64,000 nt of DNA from an uncultured bacterium (GTDB lineage Bacteria > Bacillota > Clostridia > Lachnospirales > Lachnospiraceae): NCBI GenBank assembly GCA_947383005.1, contig CANDBT010000002.1:1-64000 (forward strand), read 5' to 3'. A program made the position numbers and the translations under genes. The notes under the pieces were generated by a model that saw nothing but the letters and a program-made list of their open reading frames with translations, was not told the origin of the DNA and did not search any database. Position 1 is the stretch's first letter. The number at the start of each line of letters is the position of its first letter. Below, in pieces: positions 8,676 through 18,005 of the stretch.

Positions 8676-8859
8676 GGTTTTTTTGATTCCTTTGCCCTTA
8701 TTATTAACACTTTTTATAATAAGAGGTTATTTTTCTACATCAATGTAAGTCATAATTTTTAGTTTCTGAATTTTTCCCATCACCTATCCTCTTTTATGAT
8801 CAAAATTCAAGAAAAACAAACATACAAGTAACATAATCAAAATATTCCAACATCAATTG

Positions 8860-9912
8860 CTACAAACTCTTTAGTATTTCAATAGTATGAGTAAAACCTG
8901 TTTTTGCATCAAACATTCCTCTCCATCCAAGAGCCTGTAAACTACTGCTATCCAGAGAAGAATTACTCATTGGGTTAAATATTTTTCTTTCCGTTTCTGT
9001 CGCCTCTTCTTGAATTAATGATACGCCCGCTGAAGCTGTCATTAATTCTGCCATTTCTTTAATACTTATTACCGAATTAGGATTTGAAATATTATATGCA
9101 TGTACGGATTCTCCCTTCAATAATACAGTAAGTATCGCTGATGCGCAATCTAAACAATAACAATAACTTCTAATTTGTGCCCCATTACTTTTCATCACTA
9201 TATCTTCACTATTTGCCGCAGCATATGCCCATACTGATGATACATGATTATCTGACCTTGATGCTGTTGGTCCATATACATGCCCTGGACGAACAATAAC
9301 CGAATCAACGCCATATTCATCATAATATGATACACACAATGTCTCAGCAGCCCGTTTTGCTATTGAATATGAATTACGTGAATTTAAAAGATCAATAAAA
9401 CCATATTCCCCTTCTTTATAAGGTTCATCTTTTTCTTTTTTTCCATATATTTCACTAGAACTTATAAACAAAAGCCGACCAGCACAATGTTGTTTTATAT
9501 GATCAAGCGAAGACTTTAATCCTATAATATTACCCATCATTGTCTGAACAGGCTTTTCTATAATCATTTGTGGAGAAGAATAACTAGCCCCATAAATGAT
9601 ATAATCGAATCGGTCATCCGCACATATCTTTAATCCTATTTCGGCATCAAAAAAAAGAAAATGGACAAATTCATTTTCAAGATATTTTCCATATCTCTTT
9701 CGCATTCTAGTTTCTGACCGGCCAGCAAGATAAATATGGACATCTGTATTATATGTTTCATTTAAACGGATTAACACATCGGCTATTGCCGAGCAAACAA
9801 GTCCGCTTGCGCCAGTGATTAGAATAGACTTCTTTTCTAATTTATCCAAATCAGGTATGACTTTTATTATAGTATCCAAATCATGCAACCATATATCACT
9901 ATCATAAAGCAT
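8860..9912 (-). CDS. NAD-dependent epimerase/dehydratase (extended SDR)
   Basis: Extended short-chain dehydrogenase fold: nucleotide-binding GASGLVCSAI near residue 33, SSSEIYG with the catalytic Ser region, and YSIAKRAAE carrying the YxxxK pair, followed by RPGHVYGP. It is the last gene of the polysaccharide operon and follows an IspD/TarI-like cytidylyltransferase, a pairing common in capsule loci. The substrate is therefore likely a nucleotide sugar or alditol, but identity cannot be assigned. A palindromic repeat separates it from the upstream gene, and a strong AAGGAG site lies before the start. Confidence 0.8.
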   Translation of the reverse strand: MLYDSDIWLHDLDTIIKVIPDLDKLEKKSILITGASGLVCSAIADVLIRLNETYNTDVHIYLAGRSETRMRKRYGKYLENEFVHFLFFDAEIGLKICADDRFDYIIYGASYSSPQMIIEKPVQTMMGNIIGLKSSLDHIKQHCAGRLLFISSSEIYGKKEKDEPYKEGEYGFIDLLNSRNSYSIAKRAAETLCVSYYDEYGVDSVIVRPGHVYGPTASRSDNHVSSVWAYAAANSEDIVMKSNGAQIRSYCYCLDCASAILTVLLKGESVHAYNISNPNSVISIKEMAELMTASAGVSLIQEEATETERKIFNPMSNSSLDSSSLQALGWRGMFDAKTGFTHTIEILKSL

Positions 9913-9963
9913 GGCAATCTATCTCCTTATCAGAAATCGCAATAGCCCATTATCTAATTTTAT

Positions 9964-10169
9964 GATGTTGGGGTCAAAAGGTATTTTGACCCCTATGATA
10001 CCACGGATTGCTCCGCATTTCATGCTCCCGCAATCCTAAAACACCTCAAATTCGCTCATTTTTCTGCGAAAAATGGCTACTTTTCGGTGTTTTTGCGGGT
10101 CCCAAGTTCAAAAATCCTCTTGCAAGCAAGCTTGCATCGGATTTTCTGACCTTTTGACCCTGGTATCAT
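9964..10169. repeat. Complex palindromic repeat, GGGGTCAAAA family, long copy
   Basis: The element opens GATGTTGGGGTCAAAAGG and closes CCTTTTGACCCTGGTATCAT. Inside are nested hairpins: GGGGTCAAAA-ggta-TTTTGACCCC (9970-9993), CCCGCA/TGCGGG enclosing AAAACACC/GGTGTTTT and ATTTTTC/GAAAAAT, then GCAAG-caag-CTTGC. A shorter relative in inverted orientation lies at 30041-30105. It fills most of the 414-base gap between the cytidylyltransferase and SDR genes; I saw no coding sequence there. It is probably a non-autonomous mobile or REP-like element. Confidence 0.65.
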
Positions 10170-10326
10170 TTTATTGTTGAACTGCCAGAACAATCCTTAA
10201 GTGCAGTAAAACCAACCAAAACATAAAACCATGCCAATAACTCCATAAAATACATATACCACCAATCATAAATTTATTATTCATTTACTAATAAAACCCG
10301 CATCCCTGCATATTTATAAACAATCA

Positions 10327-11040
10327 CTATTTAAGCCAATCAGAACGTTTTGCCACTAGCAAAGCTTTAAAAATATCAATATCTTCAACAGTAGTCAACT
10401 TTACATTTTTTTCAGATCCAGCTGAAAAATACACTTGCTTTCCCATATCAATCATAAGAGTACAGGATGCCACCGAATTTGTAATACCTGCTTCCAAAGC
10501 TTTTCTATGTAAATCGCAAATATCTCCTATCCTAAATGCTTGCGGTGTTTGTGTCCTTTTCAAATTATCTCGAGGATAACTACCAGTAGAAATTTTCCCA
10601 TCCTTTGTCTGCATCATTGCTTCCGCACAAGGAATTACTGATATAGCATTTCCGTATTTTTTTGCCACTCTTATGTTGTCCGAAATTATTTCTGCTGATA
10701 CCATTGGCCTAATAGCATCATGTATGAGGACAAGATCTTCAAAAGAATAATGCTTTTCAAGCTCATATACCCCATTTTTAATGGATTCCTGACCATTTTT
10801 CCCGCCAGGAACAACGTATTTAAGTTTACTAATATTAAATTGCTTTGCGTATGCCCAGAGAACTCGTTCCCATCCCTCAATGCATACAACTGCTATTGCA
10901 TCTATTTCAGGATGTTTTTCAAACGCTTCCATGGTGTACACAATAACAGGTCTTTCATTCACTGTCAAAAACTGCTTAGGAATATCCTGTTGCATTCTAT
11001 TACCGGCTCCACCAGCTATTAAAAGTCCAATATTTGCCAT
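10327..11040 (-). CDS. IspD/TarI-like cytidylyltransferase
   Basis: A 237-residue nucleotidyltransferase: the GT-A type opening LLIAGGAGNRMQQDIPKQFL, the HDAIRPMVS motif and late KLTTVEDIDIF are diagnostic of the IspD/TarI family. IspD makes CDP-methylerythritol for isoprenoids; TarI makes CDP-ribitol for teichoic or capsular polymers. Its place in a polysaccharide operon beside an SDR enzyme favours an alditol-phosphate role over housekeeping IspD. This fits the LicD and Stealth phosphotransferases upstream. Confidence 0.85.
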   Translation of the reverse strand: MANIGLLIAGGAGNRMQQDIPKQFLTVNERPVIVYTMEAFEKHPEIDAIAVVCIEGWERVLWAYAKQFNISKLKYVVPGGKNGQESIKNGVYELEKHYSFEDLVLIHDAIRPMVSAEIISDNIRVAKKYGNAISVIPCAEAMMQTKDGKISTGSYPRDNLKRTQTPQAFRIGDICDLHRKALEAGITNSVASCTLMIDMGKQVYFSAGSEKNVKLTTVEDIDIFKALLVAKRSDWLK

Positions 11041-11045
11041 ACACC

Positions 11046-11297
11046 TTACTCCATCATATTTTTATCAGCTACTAAACAAGATTCTACAAATTTAATCATA
11101 TTGCTAACCGTCTTAAAATGAACTTCCGTAATATCTTCCGGGGCAATATTTATCTGAAGTTTATCTGAAATATCAGATACAATTTCCATTATCGTAAACG
11201 AGTCAATTATTCCATCATCAAGTAAATTTTTCCCATCATATTCAACAATGTCCTCATCAATATCATTAAGTATTGCTATTATCTTATCCTGTATCAT
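11046..11297 (-). CDS. Acyl carrier protein (phosphopantetheine carrier)
   Basis: An 83-residue carrier protein. GIIDSFTIMEIVSDI carries the Ser for the 4'-phosphopantetheine arm in a DS-hydrophobic context. Length and helical pattern match ACP/DltC types. The ATG at 11297 is preferred because a GGGGGG site lies just upstream; a frame from 11315 would overlap that site. The previous gene is a stand-alone adenylation enzyme, so the two probably form a loading pair: activation as acyl- or aminoacyl-AMP, then transfer to this carrier. The PPTase at 33885-34607 could activate it. Confidence 0.85.
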   Translation of the reverse strand: MIQDKIIAILNDIDEDIVEYDGKNLLDDGIIDSFTIMEIVSDISDKLQINIAPEDITEVHFKTVSNMIKFVESCLVADKNMME

Positions 11298-11314
11298 AAA
11301 TACCCCCCCTAACA

Positions 11315-12820
11315 TCAGATTAATGTTTTCAAATAATTTCTATCTATTTTACCATTTAAATTTAATGGCATTTCTTCCAATTTTTGATAATTGGACGGAA
11401 CCATATATTTAGGTACTTTATTTCTTATATTTCTTTTCAAATCATCTAGTTCAGTCTCGCCGCTATAAAATAGAACAATCCTAGAATTAGCTGAATCATA
11501 AAGACAACAAACCCTATCTATTCCATCCAATGAAGATACCGCTGCTTCTATCTCTCCCAACTCAATTCTGTAACCCATATGTTTAATCTGAAAATCTTTT
11601 CGTGATATATAAATTATTTCACCCAGATCATTATAGCGAACTATATCGCCTGTTCTATAAACTATTTCATTATAAGCTTGCTGTATGGGATTTTGAACAA
11701 ATACCTCTCTAGTTTTTTCAGGATTTCTATAATAACCATATGAAACAGAAGAACCTCTAACCAACATTTCTCCTTCATCATTTCCAAAAACTTCATTGCC
11801 ATTTTCATCAACAATAAATATATTCATATTATCACAAACACTACCAATAGGCACAGATTCATCATCACTTATTTCTCGATCCAAAATATAATATGTACAA
11901 ATATCAGTAACTTCTGTAGGCCCAAATAAATTAGCAAAAAAAGCACCAGGCAACGCATGTCGCCACATATTTAACTGCTTAGCAGGCATTACTTCACCTG
12001 CAAATAGAATCTTATTAATGCCCTTCAGTTTTTCACTTTTCAGCACTCCCATATTAGCAAGTTGACACAATGCTGATGGAACCCAATATATTGTATTAAT
12101 TTTATTTTCGTCTATATATGTAATAATATCGCCAGGAAGTGAAAATAATTTTTTAGGTATAATAACAAGCTTTGCTGCAGATCTTACTGTTTGAAAAACA
12201 TCAAGAACAGACATACTAAAATAAAATGGTGTTTGATTTCCAAATATGGTATTCTCATCAAATCCAAATGCTATACCACTCCATTCCATATATGTAATTA
12301 CATTCCTATGTGAAATAATAACTCCTTTAGGCTCACCCGTTGAACCAGAAGTAAATAAAACATATAAAATATCAGTATCAATAATGCGACCTCTAATTTT
12401 TTTTATTAATATTTCATCTTCAACTGTATTATAAATATCTTCTATTAAAAATACTTTGTACTCCCTATCATTTTTTCTCAAATCGATCATATGCTTCTTA
12501 TCTGTTATCACAATATCTGCATCAAGAATACTTAAAATTTTTTCAATACGCGTCTGAGGCATTGTGACATCAATAATAGTATAAAAATTTCCGCTATATG
12601 CAACTCCAAACATAGACACAAAGCAATCCACACTTTTATCAAGATATATCGCAATCGGTTTTTTTAACATATTTAATTTCGCAAGAAATGAAGCTATTTT
12701 TAAAGCATATTTTCTAATTTCAAAAAAACTATATTCTTTAATTGCATCCTTTACACCAATCTTATTTGGATATTTAGATACTGTTTCATCAAGATAATCT
12801 GTAACTAATTTAATATACAC
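11315..12820 (-). CDS. Stand-alone adenylation enzyme (DltA/NRPS A-domain-like)
   Basis: The 501 residues cover a complete ANL-family adenylation domain: YVLFTSGSTGEPKGVIISH (core A3), NLFGPTEVTDICTYY (A5), YRTGDIVRY (A7), GYRIELGEIEAAV (A8) and a final NLNGKIDRNYL with the catalytic Lys (A10). The NRPS-like core motifs favour amino acid activation, as in D-alanine ligase DltA, over long-chain fatty acids. The next gene encodes a carrier protein. Placed in a capsule operon, it suggests that the polymer is esterified or amidated with an amino acid or hydroxy acid. The specificity is not readable by eye. Confidence 0.85.
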   Translation of the reverse strand: MYIKLVTDYLDETVSKYPNKIGVKDAIKEYSFFEIRKYALKIASFLAKLNMLKKPIAIYLDKSVDCFVSMFGVAYSGNFYTIIDVTMPQTRIEKILSILDADIVITDKKHMIDLRKNDREYKVFLIEDIYNTVEDEILIKKIRGRIIDTDILYVLFTSGSTGEPKGVIISHRNVITYMEWSGIAFGFDENTIFGNQTPFYFSMSVLDVFQTVRSAAKLVIIPKKLFSLPGDIITYIDENKINTIYWVPSALCQLANMGVLKSEKLKGINKILFAGEVMPAKQLNMWRHALPGAFFANLFGPTEVTDICTYYILDREISDDESVPIGSVCDNMNIFIVDENGNEVFGNDEGEMLVRGSSVSYGYYRNPEKTREVFVQNPIQQAYNEIVYRTGDIVRYNDLGEIIYISRKDFQIKHMGYRIELGEIEAAVSSLDGIDRVCCLYDSANSRIVLFYSGETELDDLKRNIRNKVPKYMVPSNYQKLEEMPLNLNGKIDRNYLKTLI

Positions 12821-12833
12821 AGAAAGAACCCTC

Positions 12834-14576
12834 CTACCATTCTATATTTGTCATAACAACTTTAGCTGGATTTCCTGCTACCATATTTTTACTCTTAATA
12901 TTTCTCGTAATCGTAGAATTTATGCTGCATACAGCACCATATTCAATTCTTATACCCTTAACAATTGTAACACCAGTACATAGCCAAACATGATCCTCAA
13001 TAACCAATGGTTTATTCTTTTTATTACTATTCATATTTGTAGAGTGAAAATTATTATCGTATATAGTTACATTCCTGCCAATTCCAACATCATTTCCAAT
13101 AGTAATGTTATTTCCACAAATAATAGTTGTACCATAATTCGATGTAAGGCGGCCAATAACTAATTTAGCATTTTCGTTTATTTCTATAGTATTCATTGCC
13201 CCAAATTTACAAATACCATTGATTTCAAGACTGCCATTCCTCGAAATTTTTAGATACATTTCCTCTTTCGATTTTTTGTGTTTAGGTACGTTTAAGAACA
13301 AGTTATCGTTTATTATCAATTGGGATTTTTTTTCTAAATCAATTTTAGAACCCCAAAAAGGAAAAATATATCGATGTTTTTTTCTTCTAACAGAACTAGA
13401 GATGAAATTGAAATATATAAAATCAGCAGGATTACATTTTAAAACATTTTTAAAAAATTTTAATACTTTAATCATCTTACCAGTACCTCTTATTGCGTAT
13501 TTGTAATCTACCTTTGAGATTGAAAGTCTTTCAAGATCATAGAAAAATTGTGAAGCACCATTTTTCTTGTTAAGTTGATTTAGCAAAGCAAAATTCCCTC
13601 TTGTTATTTCGCTAACAGAATGCTCACTCCATTCTAATTTACTTTTAATTGAATCAAAAATTTTCATTCCTTTTTCTGTCGAAACTATAACCGCAGAAAC
13701 TCCTTGCCTTTCTTCCTCCAAGGACAATCCTTGTAATCCCCAAAAATCTCCTACTGTTATATCTGATAATCTTGGTAAATTTCGATATTTACAATTAAAA
13801 CAAGAAGGTCTTGTGTTAAAATCATCTTTTTTAAACATTAATTCATAAGGATCCTCATGTCTGTTTATGTAAAATGTTTTTCCGTTCTCGAACCAAAATT
13901 TTGTACCAAAATTTTTCCAACCTTTCTCTTTATTTTTATATTGAACATGCCTAATTGGGGAAAAATACTTAGCTTCCAAATCTATAATCCGTTTTTCGTG
14001 ATAAGCCTGAGATGTATAGCCCCTGCAAATAAAATCACAACATATTAAATTATCAAAATCTTTTCCAAGATAATTTCTTAATGCATTATTGGTACAAGCC
14101 GTCCCAATATACAACACCAATTCCCCTCTCAGAAGCAGATATTCAATTTTTTTGTAAATACCAGCCATTCGAGGCTGAAAGTATTTAGTCTGTGAAATTC
14201 GGGGGATTTCATCAAGCGAATGAATAATCTCATAATGAGCATTTCTATAATCATCATCCCATGCAACACCGGCTACGTATCCCCCTCGATTTATCACTTC
14301 TTTTGATAATTCATAACAAATTCCTCCAGAGGTTGATTGAATCCTCTTATCTTTATCTTTTGTCCACGCTGCATATACAACAATCGTTTTATTTATATTC
14401 TTCTCATTATTCATTGACGGACAAACTTTAATACATAAATTACAATTAATGCATTTCTCCTTATCAATGGTTGGATATCTAAATCCATCCATTATCTTAA
14501 ATGAAATAGCATTTTTAGGACAAATTATACCGCAGATTTCACAACCAGTACATTTATCATCTGCAATTTCAATCAT
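12834..14576 (-). CDS. Ferredoxin-FrhB-like protein fused to a hexapeptide acyltransferase
   Basis: Three parts in 580 residues. Residues 1-60 hold two 4Fe-4S motifs (CTGCEICGIICP, CINCNLCIKVCP). Residues about 80-335 match the coenzyme F420 hydrogenase/dehydrogenase beta-subunit family seen in polysaccharide loci (STSGGICYELS, CFNCKYRNLPRLSDITVGDFWG). Residues about 400-580 form a left-handed beta-helix acetyltransferase (NNITIGNDVGIGRNVTIYD ending in AGNPAKVV). The FrhB-like part probably carries out a flavin- or Fe-S-dependent redox step on a sugar, and the C-terminus O- or N-acetylates. The fusion in one chain is uncommon. Confidence 0.8.
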   Translation of the reverse strand: MIEIADDKCTGCEICGIICPKNAISFKIMDGFRYPTIDKEKCINCNLCIKVCPSMNNEKNINKTIVVYAAWTKDKDKRIQSTSGGICYELSKEVINRGGYVAGVAWDDDYRNAHYEIIHSLDEIPRISQTKYFQPRMAGIYKKIEYLLLRGELVLYIGTACTNNALRNYLGKDFDNLICCDFICRGYTSQAYHEKRIIDLEAKYFSPIRHVQYKNKEKGWKNFGTKFWFENGKTFYINRHEDPYELMFKKDDFNTRPSCFNCKYRNLPRLSDITVGDFWGLQGLSLEEERQGVSAVIVSTEKGMKIFDSIKSKLEWSEHSVSEITRGNFALLNQLNKKNGASQFFYDLERLSISKVDYKYAIRGTGKMIKVLKFFKNVLKCNPADFIYFNFISSSVRRKKHRYIFPFWGSKIDLEKKSQLIINDNLFLNVPKHKKSKEEMYLKISRNGSLEINGICKFGAMNTIEINENAKLVIGRLTSNYGTTIICGNNITIGNDVGIGRNVTIYDNNFHSTNMNSNKKNKPLVIEDHVWLCTGVTIVKGIRIEYGAVCSINSTITRNIKSKNMVAGNPAKVVMTNIEW

Positions 14577-14590
14577 TATTATCCTCCTAA

Positions 14591-15526
14591 CTAAACATTA
14601 TAAATGAAATTCGGGCAGTCATTCATTTTATTATTATTCTTATCAAATGAATAATTTTCATTAAGTGCATTTATTTCCTGTATTTCACTTCCAGTTAATT
14701 CAAAATTGTAAATATCTAAATTCTCAATCAAATGAACCACAGATACAGTTGATATAATTGGTATAATTCCATTTTGAACATGCCATTTATAAATAATTTG
14801 CGCAATTGACTTATTATACTTTTTTGTTAATCGCTTCATTATATCTGAATTGCATATTTTGTTATGCATATGGCCTGTAGGTGTATGCGCCATTATAACA
14901 ATTCCCTCTTTTTTACAATATTCACATAATTCAGTTTTTGTATATAACGGATGTAACTCCACCTGGCATATCATTGGCTTTATTTGAATTTCCTTTTTCA
15001 ATCTAAGAAAATCCTCTATATCAAAATTACATACTCCAATAGATCTTGTTCTACCAGCTTTATACTCTTCCTCAATATCATGGTACATATTTATCCAATC
15101 ACCGCATGGAAAATGAAGTAAGTACGAATCCACATAATTAGTACAAAGATTCTCTAAAGAAATAGATAAGTTTTCTCGAACTGTCTTAGCTTCCTTATAT
15201 CTAGCCAAATCTACATTTGAAACTTTCGTTATTATAAATACATCATCCCTACACATATCACAAGTAACTTTTCCAATAATTTTTTCAGAATGGCCATAAA
15301 GCCTTCCCGTATCTAATAAACAATACCCATGTGTAATAGCTTTTTCTGTCACCTTTTCAATTGTAATATCATTTTTTAATATTCTGTCAATTTTCATATG
15401 CTTAACCGATTTCAAGACAGAAATAGTTCTATCTTTAAAATAAAGAGGTTTATTACGATAAAATCTTTTTATTACCCCTGTCCCAAAAGCTACATCGGGA
15501 ATTTGAACTCCATTATATAAATTCAT
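14591..15526 (-). CDS. Aldo/keto reductase
   Basis: A 311-residue (beta/alpha)8 reductase. The catalytic tetrad is visible: Asp and Tyr in LLDTGRLYGHSEKIIG, Lys in ITKVS, His in YLLHFPCGDW. RSIGVCNFDIEDFL and the late IPIISTVSVVHLIENL match the NADPH-binding end, although the usual IPKS/TP motif is altered to IISTVS, which may affect cofactor choice. An inserted segment near residues 25-50 is family-atypical. It is located between SGNH-like and FrhB-like genes of the polysaccharide operon, so a carbonyl on a sugar or side-chain precursor is the likely substrate. Confidence 0.8.
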   Translation of the reverse strand: MNLYNGVQIPDVAFGTGVIKRFYRNKPLYFKDRTISVLKSVKHMKIDRILKNDITIEKVTEKAITHGYCLLDTGRLYGHSEKIIGKVTCDMCRDDVFIITKVSNVDLARYKEAKTVRENLSISLENLCTNYVDSYLLHFPCGDWINMYHDIEEEYKAGRTRSIGVCNFDIEDFLRLKKEIQIKPMICQVELHPLYTKTELCEYCKKEGIVIMAHTPTGHMHNKICNSDIMKRLTKKYNKSIAQIIYKWHVQNGIIPIISTVSVVHLIENLDIYNFELTGSEIQEINALNENYSFDKNNNKMNDCPNFIYNV

Positions 15527-15567
15527 GAAAAACGTCCTTTCAAAAACCTATTTAGAATCCATAAATT

Positions 15568-16413
15568 TTATCTGCTATATGCAGCTATTACATCTATTAC
15601 CACTTTTTTTGTAAATACTTTTTTTGATTCACTATTTAAAAAAATTCCATTTGAGTAGTTTGAATCATTTTTCAAGTCAATATCCCTTAAATAATCAAGT
15701 AATGGGATCCCTTTATCTACCTCATCTTTTACATTGTTATACATAAAAGCTTTCAAAAACTCCATTGACATTTTTCTATATAATTCATCGCTTATAGGTG
15801 GAATCAGGATTGCTGGTCTTAAATCAAGAAGTAAACAATTATCTACTACGCACTTAAGATCCTTTTTCTTTTCATTAAAAATTTCTTTAAATGCTACAGC
15901 TTGTTTGGGGTCTTTCAAGTTTTTTAAACCCGGGCTATCATGTATCCATCCCCTTACTGTCTTATCAACCTGTCTTTCATTTTCATTTAAATTTCTAATT
16001 AGTAACTTTTTAACTCTTTTCTTTGTATACGCTATGGTTTTTTTTATAAAAGTATGAAGCGGATAAAGAAATTTTATTTTCTTAAACCAAAAATATTTCG
16101 CTGCAGAAATATCAATTTCTTCTTTTGGAAGTATCCCAATATATTTCTCAGAAAAATAATCTTCATACAAATATTCGTTTTTTCCAAAGGATAAAGGACA
16201 CACAACAATAATTACAAACCCGTTTCTTTTTAAATATTTCCCATAATTTTTAATAATCCTAGCATCATATCGAAAATCCTCAGGACTAATCGCCAAATTA
16301 TACCCTCTTAAACTATCTATACAATTCCAATCAAAATCGTGATCACTTATTCCGGAGCCTATGTTGACTATATCTAATTCACTTGGAATATTCTTGAAAT
16401 TTTCTATCCCCAT
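15568..16413 (-). CDS. Capsule-locus protein of unknown function, possibly SGNH/DltD-like
   Basis: No confident family. The 281 residues start with a short IVNIGSGISDHDFDW, then AISPEDFRYDARIIKNYGKY and a hydrophobic strand FVIIVVCPLSF. This order resembles SGNH hydrolase-like proteins of capsule and DltD/AlgJ type (GDS-like start, long middle, late Asp-His region), but the catalytic Ser-Asp-His set is not obvious. There is no signal peptide or membrane segment. It abuts the flippase gene directly (stop codon adjacent to this ATG). Association with the adenylation enzyme and carrier protein would suit an acyl transfer role. Confidence 0.4.
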   Translation of the reverse strand: MGIENFKNIPSELDIVNIGSGISDHDFDWNCIDSLRGYNLAISPEDFRYDARIIKNYGKYLKRNGFVIIVVCPLSFGKNEYLYEDYFSEKYIGILPKEEIDISAAKYFWFKKIKFLYPLHTFIKKTIAYTKKRVKKLLIRNLNENERQVDKTVRGWIHDSPGLKNLKDPKQAVAFKEIFNEKKKDLKCVVDNCLLLDLRPAILIPPISDELYRKMSMEFLKAFMYNNVKDEVDKGIPLLDYLRDIDLKNDSNYSNGIFLNSESKKVFTKKVVIDVIAAYSR

Positions 16414-17925
16414 CTACAGTTTTCTCCTAATTTTCCTGAAAACACCTTTTTCATAATCATCAAAAGAAAAAGCATACATTGATCCTGCATATAGTATAAA
16501 TATCACTATCCCATGAAACAACACAGAACAATAACTATCATGTATAATATTTAATGTTTGGACTAGGCTGCCATAAATAATTGGTATAAAGCATCCTTTT
16601 AGCAGAACAGCTAAATTCCTATATGTTTTAATCATATCAAGTCCAATAACTTTATGATAATAAATGGGCTGTATCACACAACATAAAATCAACTCAGAAA
16701 AAAAAGTCCCAACAGCACTTCCAACCGCCCCCCATATTATGGCAAGTGGTATACTTGCAATAACATTAATCACACAAACCGAAAAATCCAAAAGTATTTG
16801 AATATGATGTTTGTTTTTTGCCCTCGTAATATCCTGTCCCATTCCCAAAATCAAAGAAAAGGTGAGTGGAAACATCAATAAAAAGCCCACTATATACGAA
16901 GAGGAATACTCTATACCGGCCCATATACGTACAAAATTAAAACCTATTAATGAGTATTCAATCATAATAAGCAAAATAAAATATGCGCATATCCTGGATG
17001 TTTTAATAAAAAGCTGATTTAATTTTCCATTTTCATTAAGGGCAACTAATCTATTTGTTTCAGCTATAAATACTCCTGCAATAGCTGATGAAACAGTCAT
17101 ATATATATTATTAAAAGTAGTTCCTACCGAATATAAAGAGATTTCCCTTGTTCCTTGTGTTCTGGAAAGTATCAGTTTATCAATCTGCCAATTCATTTGA
17201 TCCATAATACTTTGAATAACGATAAAACTAATAAACCGAAAAATAGTAAGAACAAGAAATTTTTCACTTGCTTTAAATGCAAATTTTACTTTAATCACCC
17301 AAACACAATACAAAATGTCAACTAACAGTTCCATAGCATGTACAATAAGCCGAATCATAATTATAATACTGCAATCATACCCACCTAAGAGAAACGGAAT
17401 TGTGCCTAGAGGCATTGCTAATGAAACCAATAAATTTATAAATTTTCCAATTGCAAATCTTTCATTTGCAATAATCATGGATCTCCATAAACAACAAAAT
17501 ATCTCAAAAAACAGGGAAAGCGATAATAGCTTTAAACTTTTTCGGATCAACACATATTCTTCAGTTGTTATCCTTGTGCCAAAAATGACATCTGAATTAT
17601 AGCTTATAATTAAACCAAGAATCATTGCAATAAAAGCAAGAACTAAAAAGAATACCAAAAAAAATGAATTTAATGGATACGTCGCTTTCTCATTTTTTGT
17701 TTTCATTTGGACAAAAAATCTTATATATGCTGCATTTGTGCCTGCATCGAATATTGTAAGATATCCCGCAAATGACAATGTTAAAGAATATATTCCATAC
17801 TGACTTTGACCTAATGTTTTTAATATCAATGGCGTATAAATAATTCCTGTCATTAATTTAACAGCTATTAATAAATAAGAAAAAAAAACACCTGTAACCA
17901 TTTGTTTTTTGACATTTACATTCAT
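16414..17925 (-). CDS. Polysaccharide flippase (Wzx / MATE-like exporter)
   Basis: The 503 residues contain about 12-14 hydrophobic segments. The N-terminal pattern GVFFSYLLIAVKLMTGIIYT then TLGQSQYGIYSLTLSFAGY is typical of the polysaccharide transporter (PST) branch of the MOP superfamily. Such proteins flip undecaprenyl-linked repeat units across the membrane. A strong GGAG site precedes the ATG. Together with the Wzy-like polymerase and the initiating sugar transferase it indicates Wzy-dependent assembly. Confidence 0.88.
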   Translation of the reverse strand: MNVNVKKQMVTGVFFSYLLIAVKLMTGIIYTPLILKTLGQSQYGIYSLTLSFAGYLTIFDAGTNAAYIRFFVQMKTKNEKATYPLNSFFLVFFLVLAFIAMILGLIISYNSDVIFGTRITTEEYVLIRKSLKLLSLSLFFEIFCCLWRSMIIANERFAIGKFINLLVSLAMPLGTIPFLLGGYDCSIIIMIRLIVHAMELLVDILYCVWVIKVKFAFKASEKFLVLTIFRFISFIVIQSIMDQMNWQIDKLILSRTQGTREISLYSVGTTFNNIYMTVSSAIAGVFIAETNRLVALNENGKLNQLFIKTSRICAYFILLIMIEYSLIGFNFVRIWAGIEYSSSYIVGFLLMFPLTFSLILGMGQDITRAKNKHHIQILLDFSVCVINVIASIPLAIIWGAVGSAVGTFFSELILCCVIQPIYYHKVIGLDMIKTYRNLAVLLKGCFIPIIYGSLVQTLNIIHDSYCSVLFHGIVIFILYAGSMYAFSFDDYEKGVFRKIRRKL

Positions 17926-18005
17926 TTCACTCTCCTGAAAGAAAAAACATCAATATAGAATCTCTGTAAAATCAAACATAAACCATATTTGTTTAATCAA
18001 TTTCA

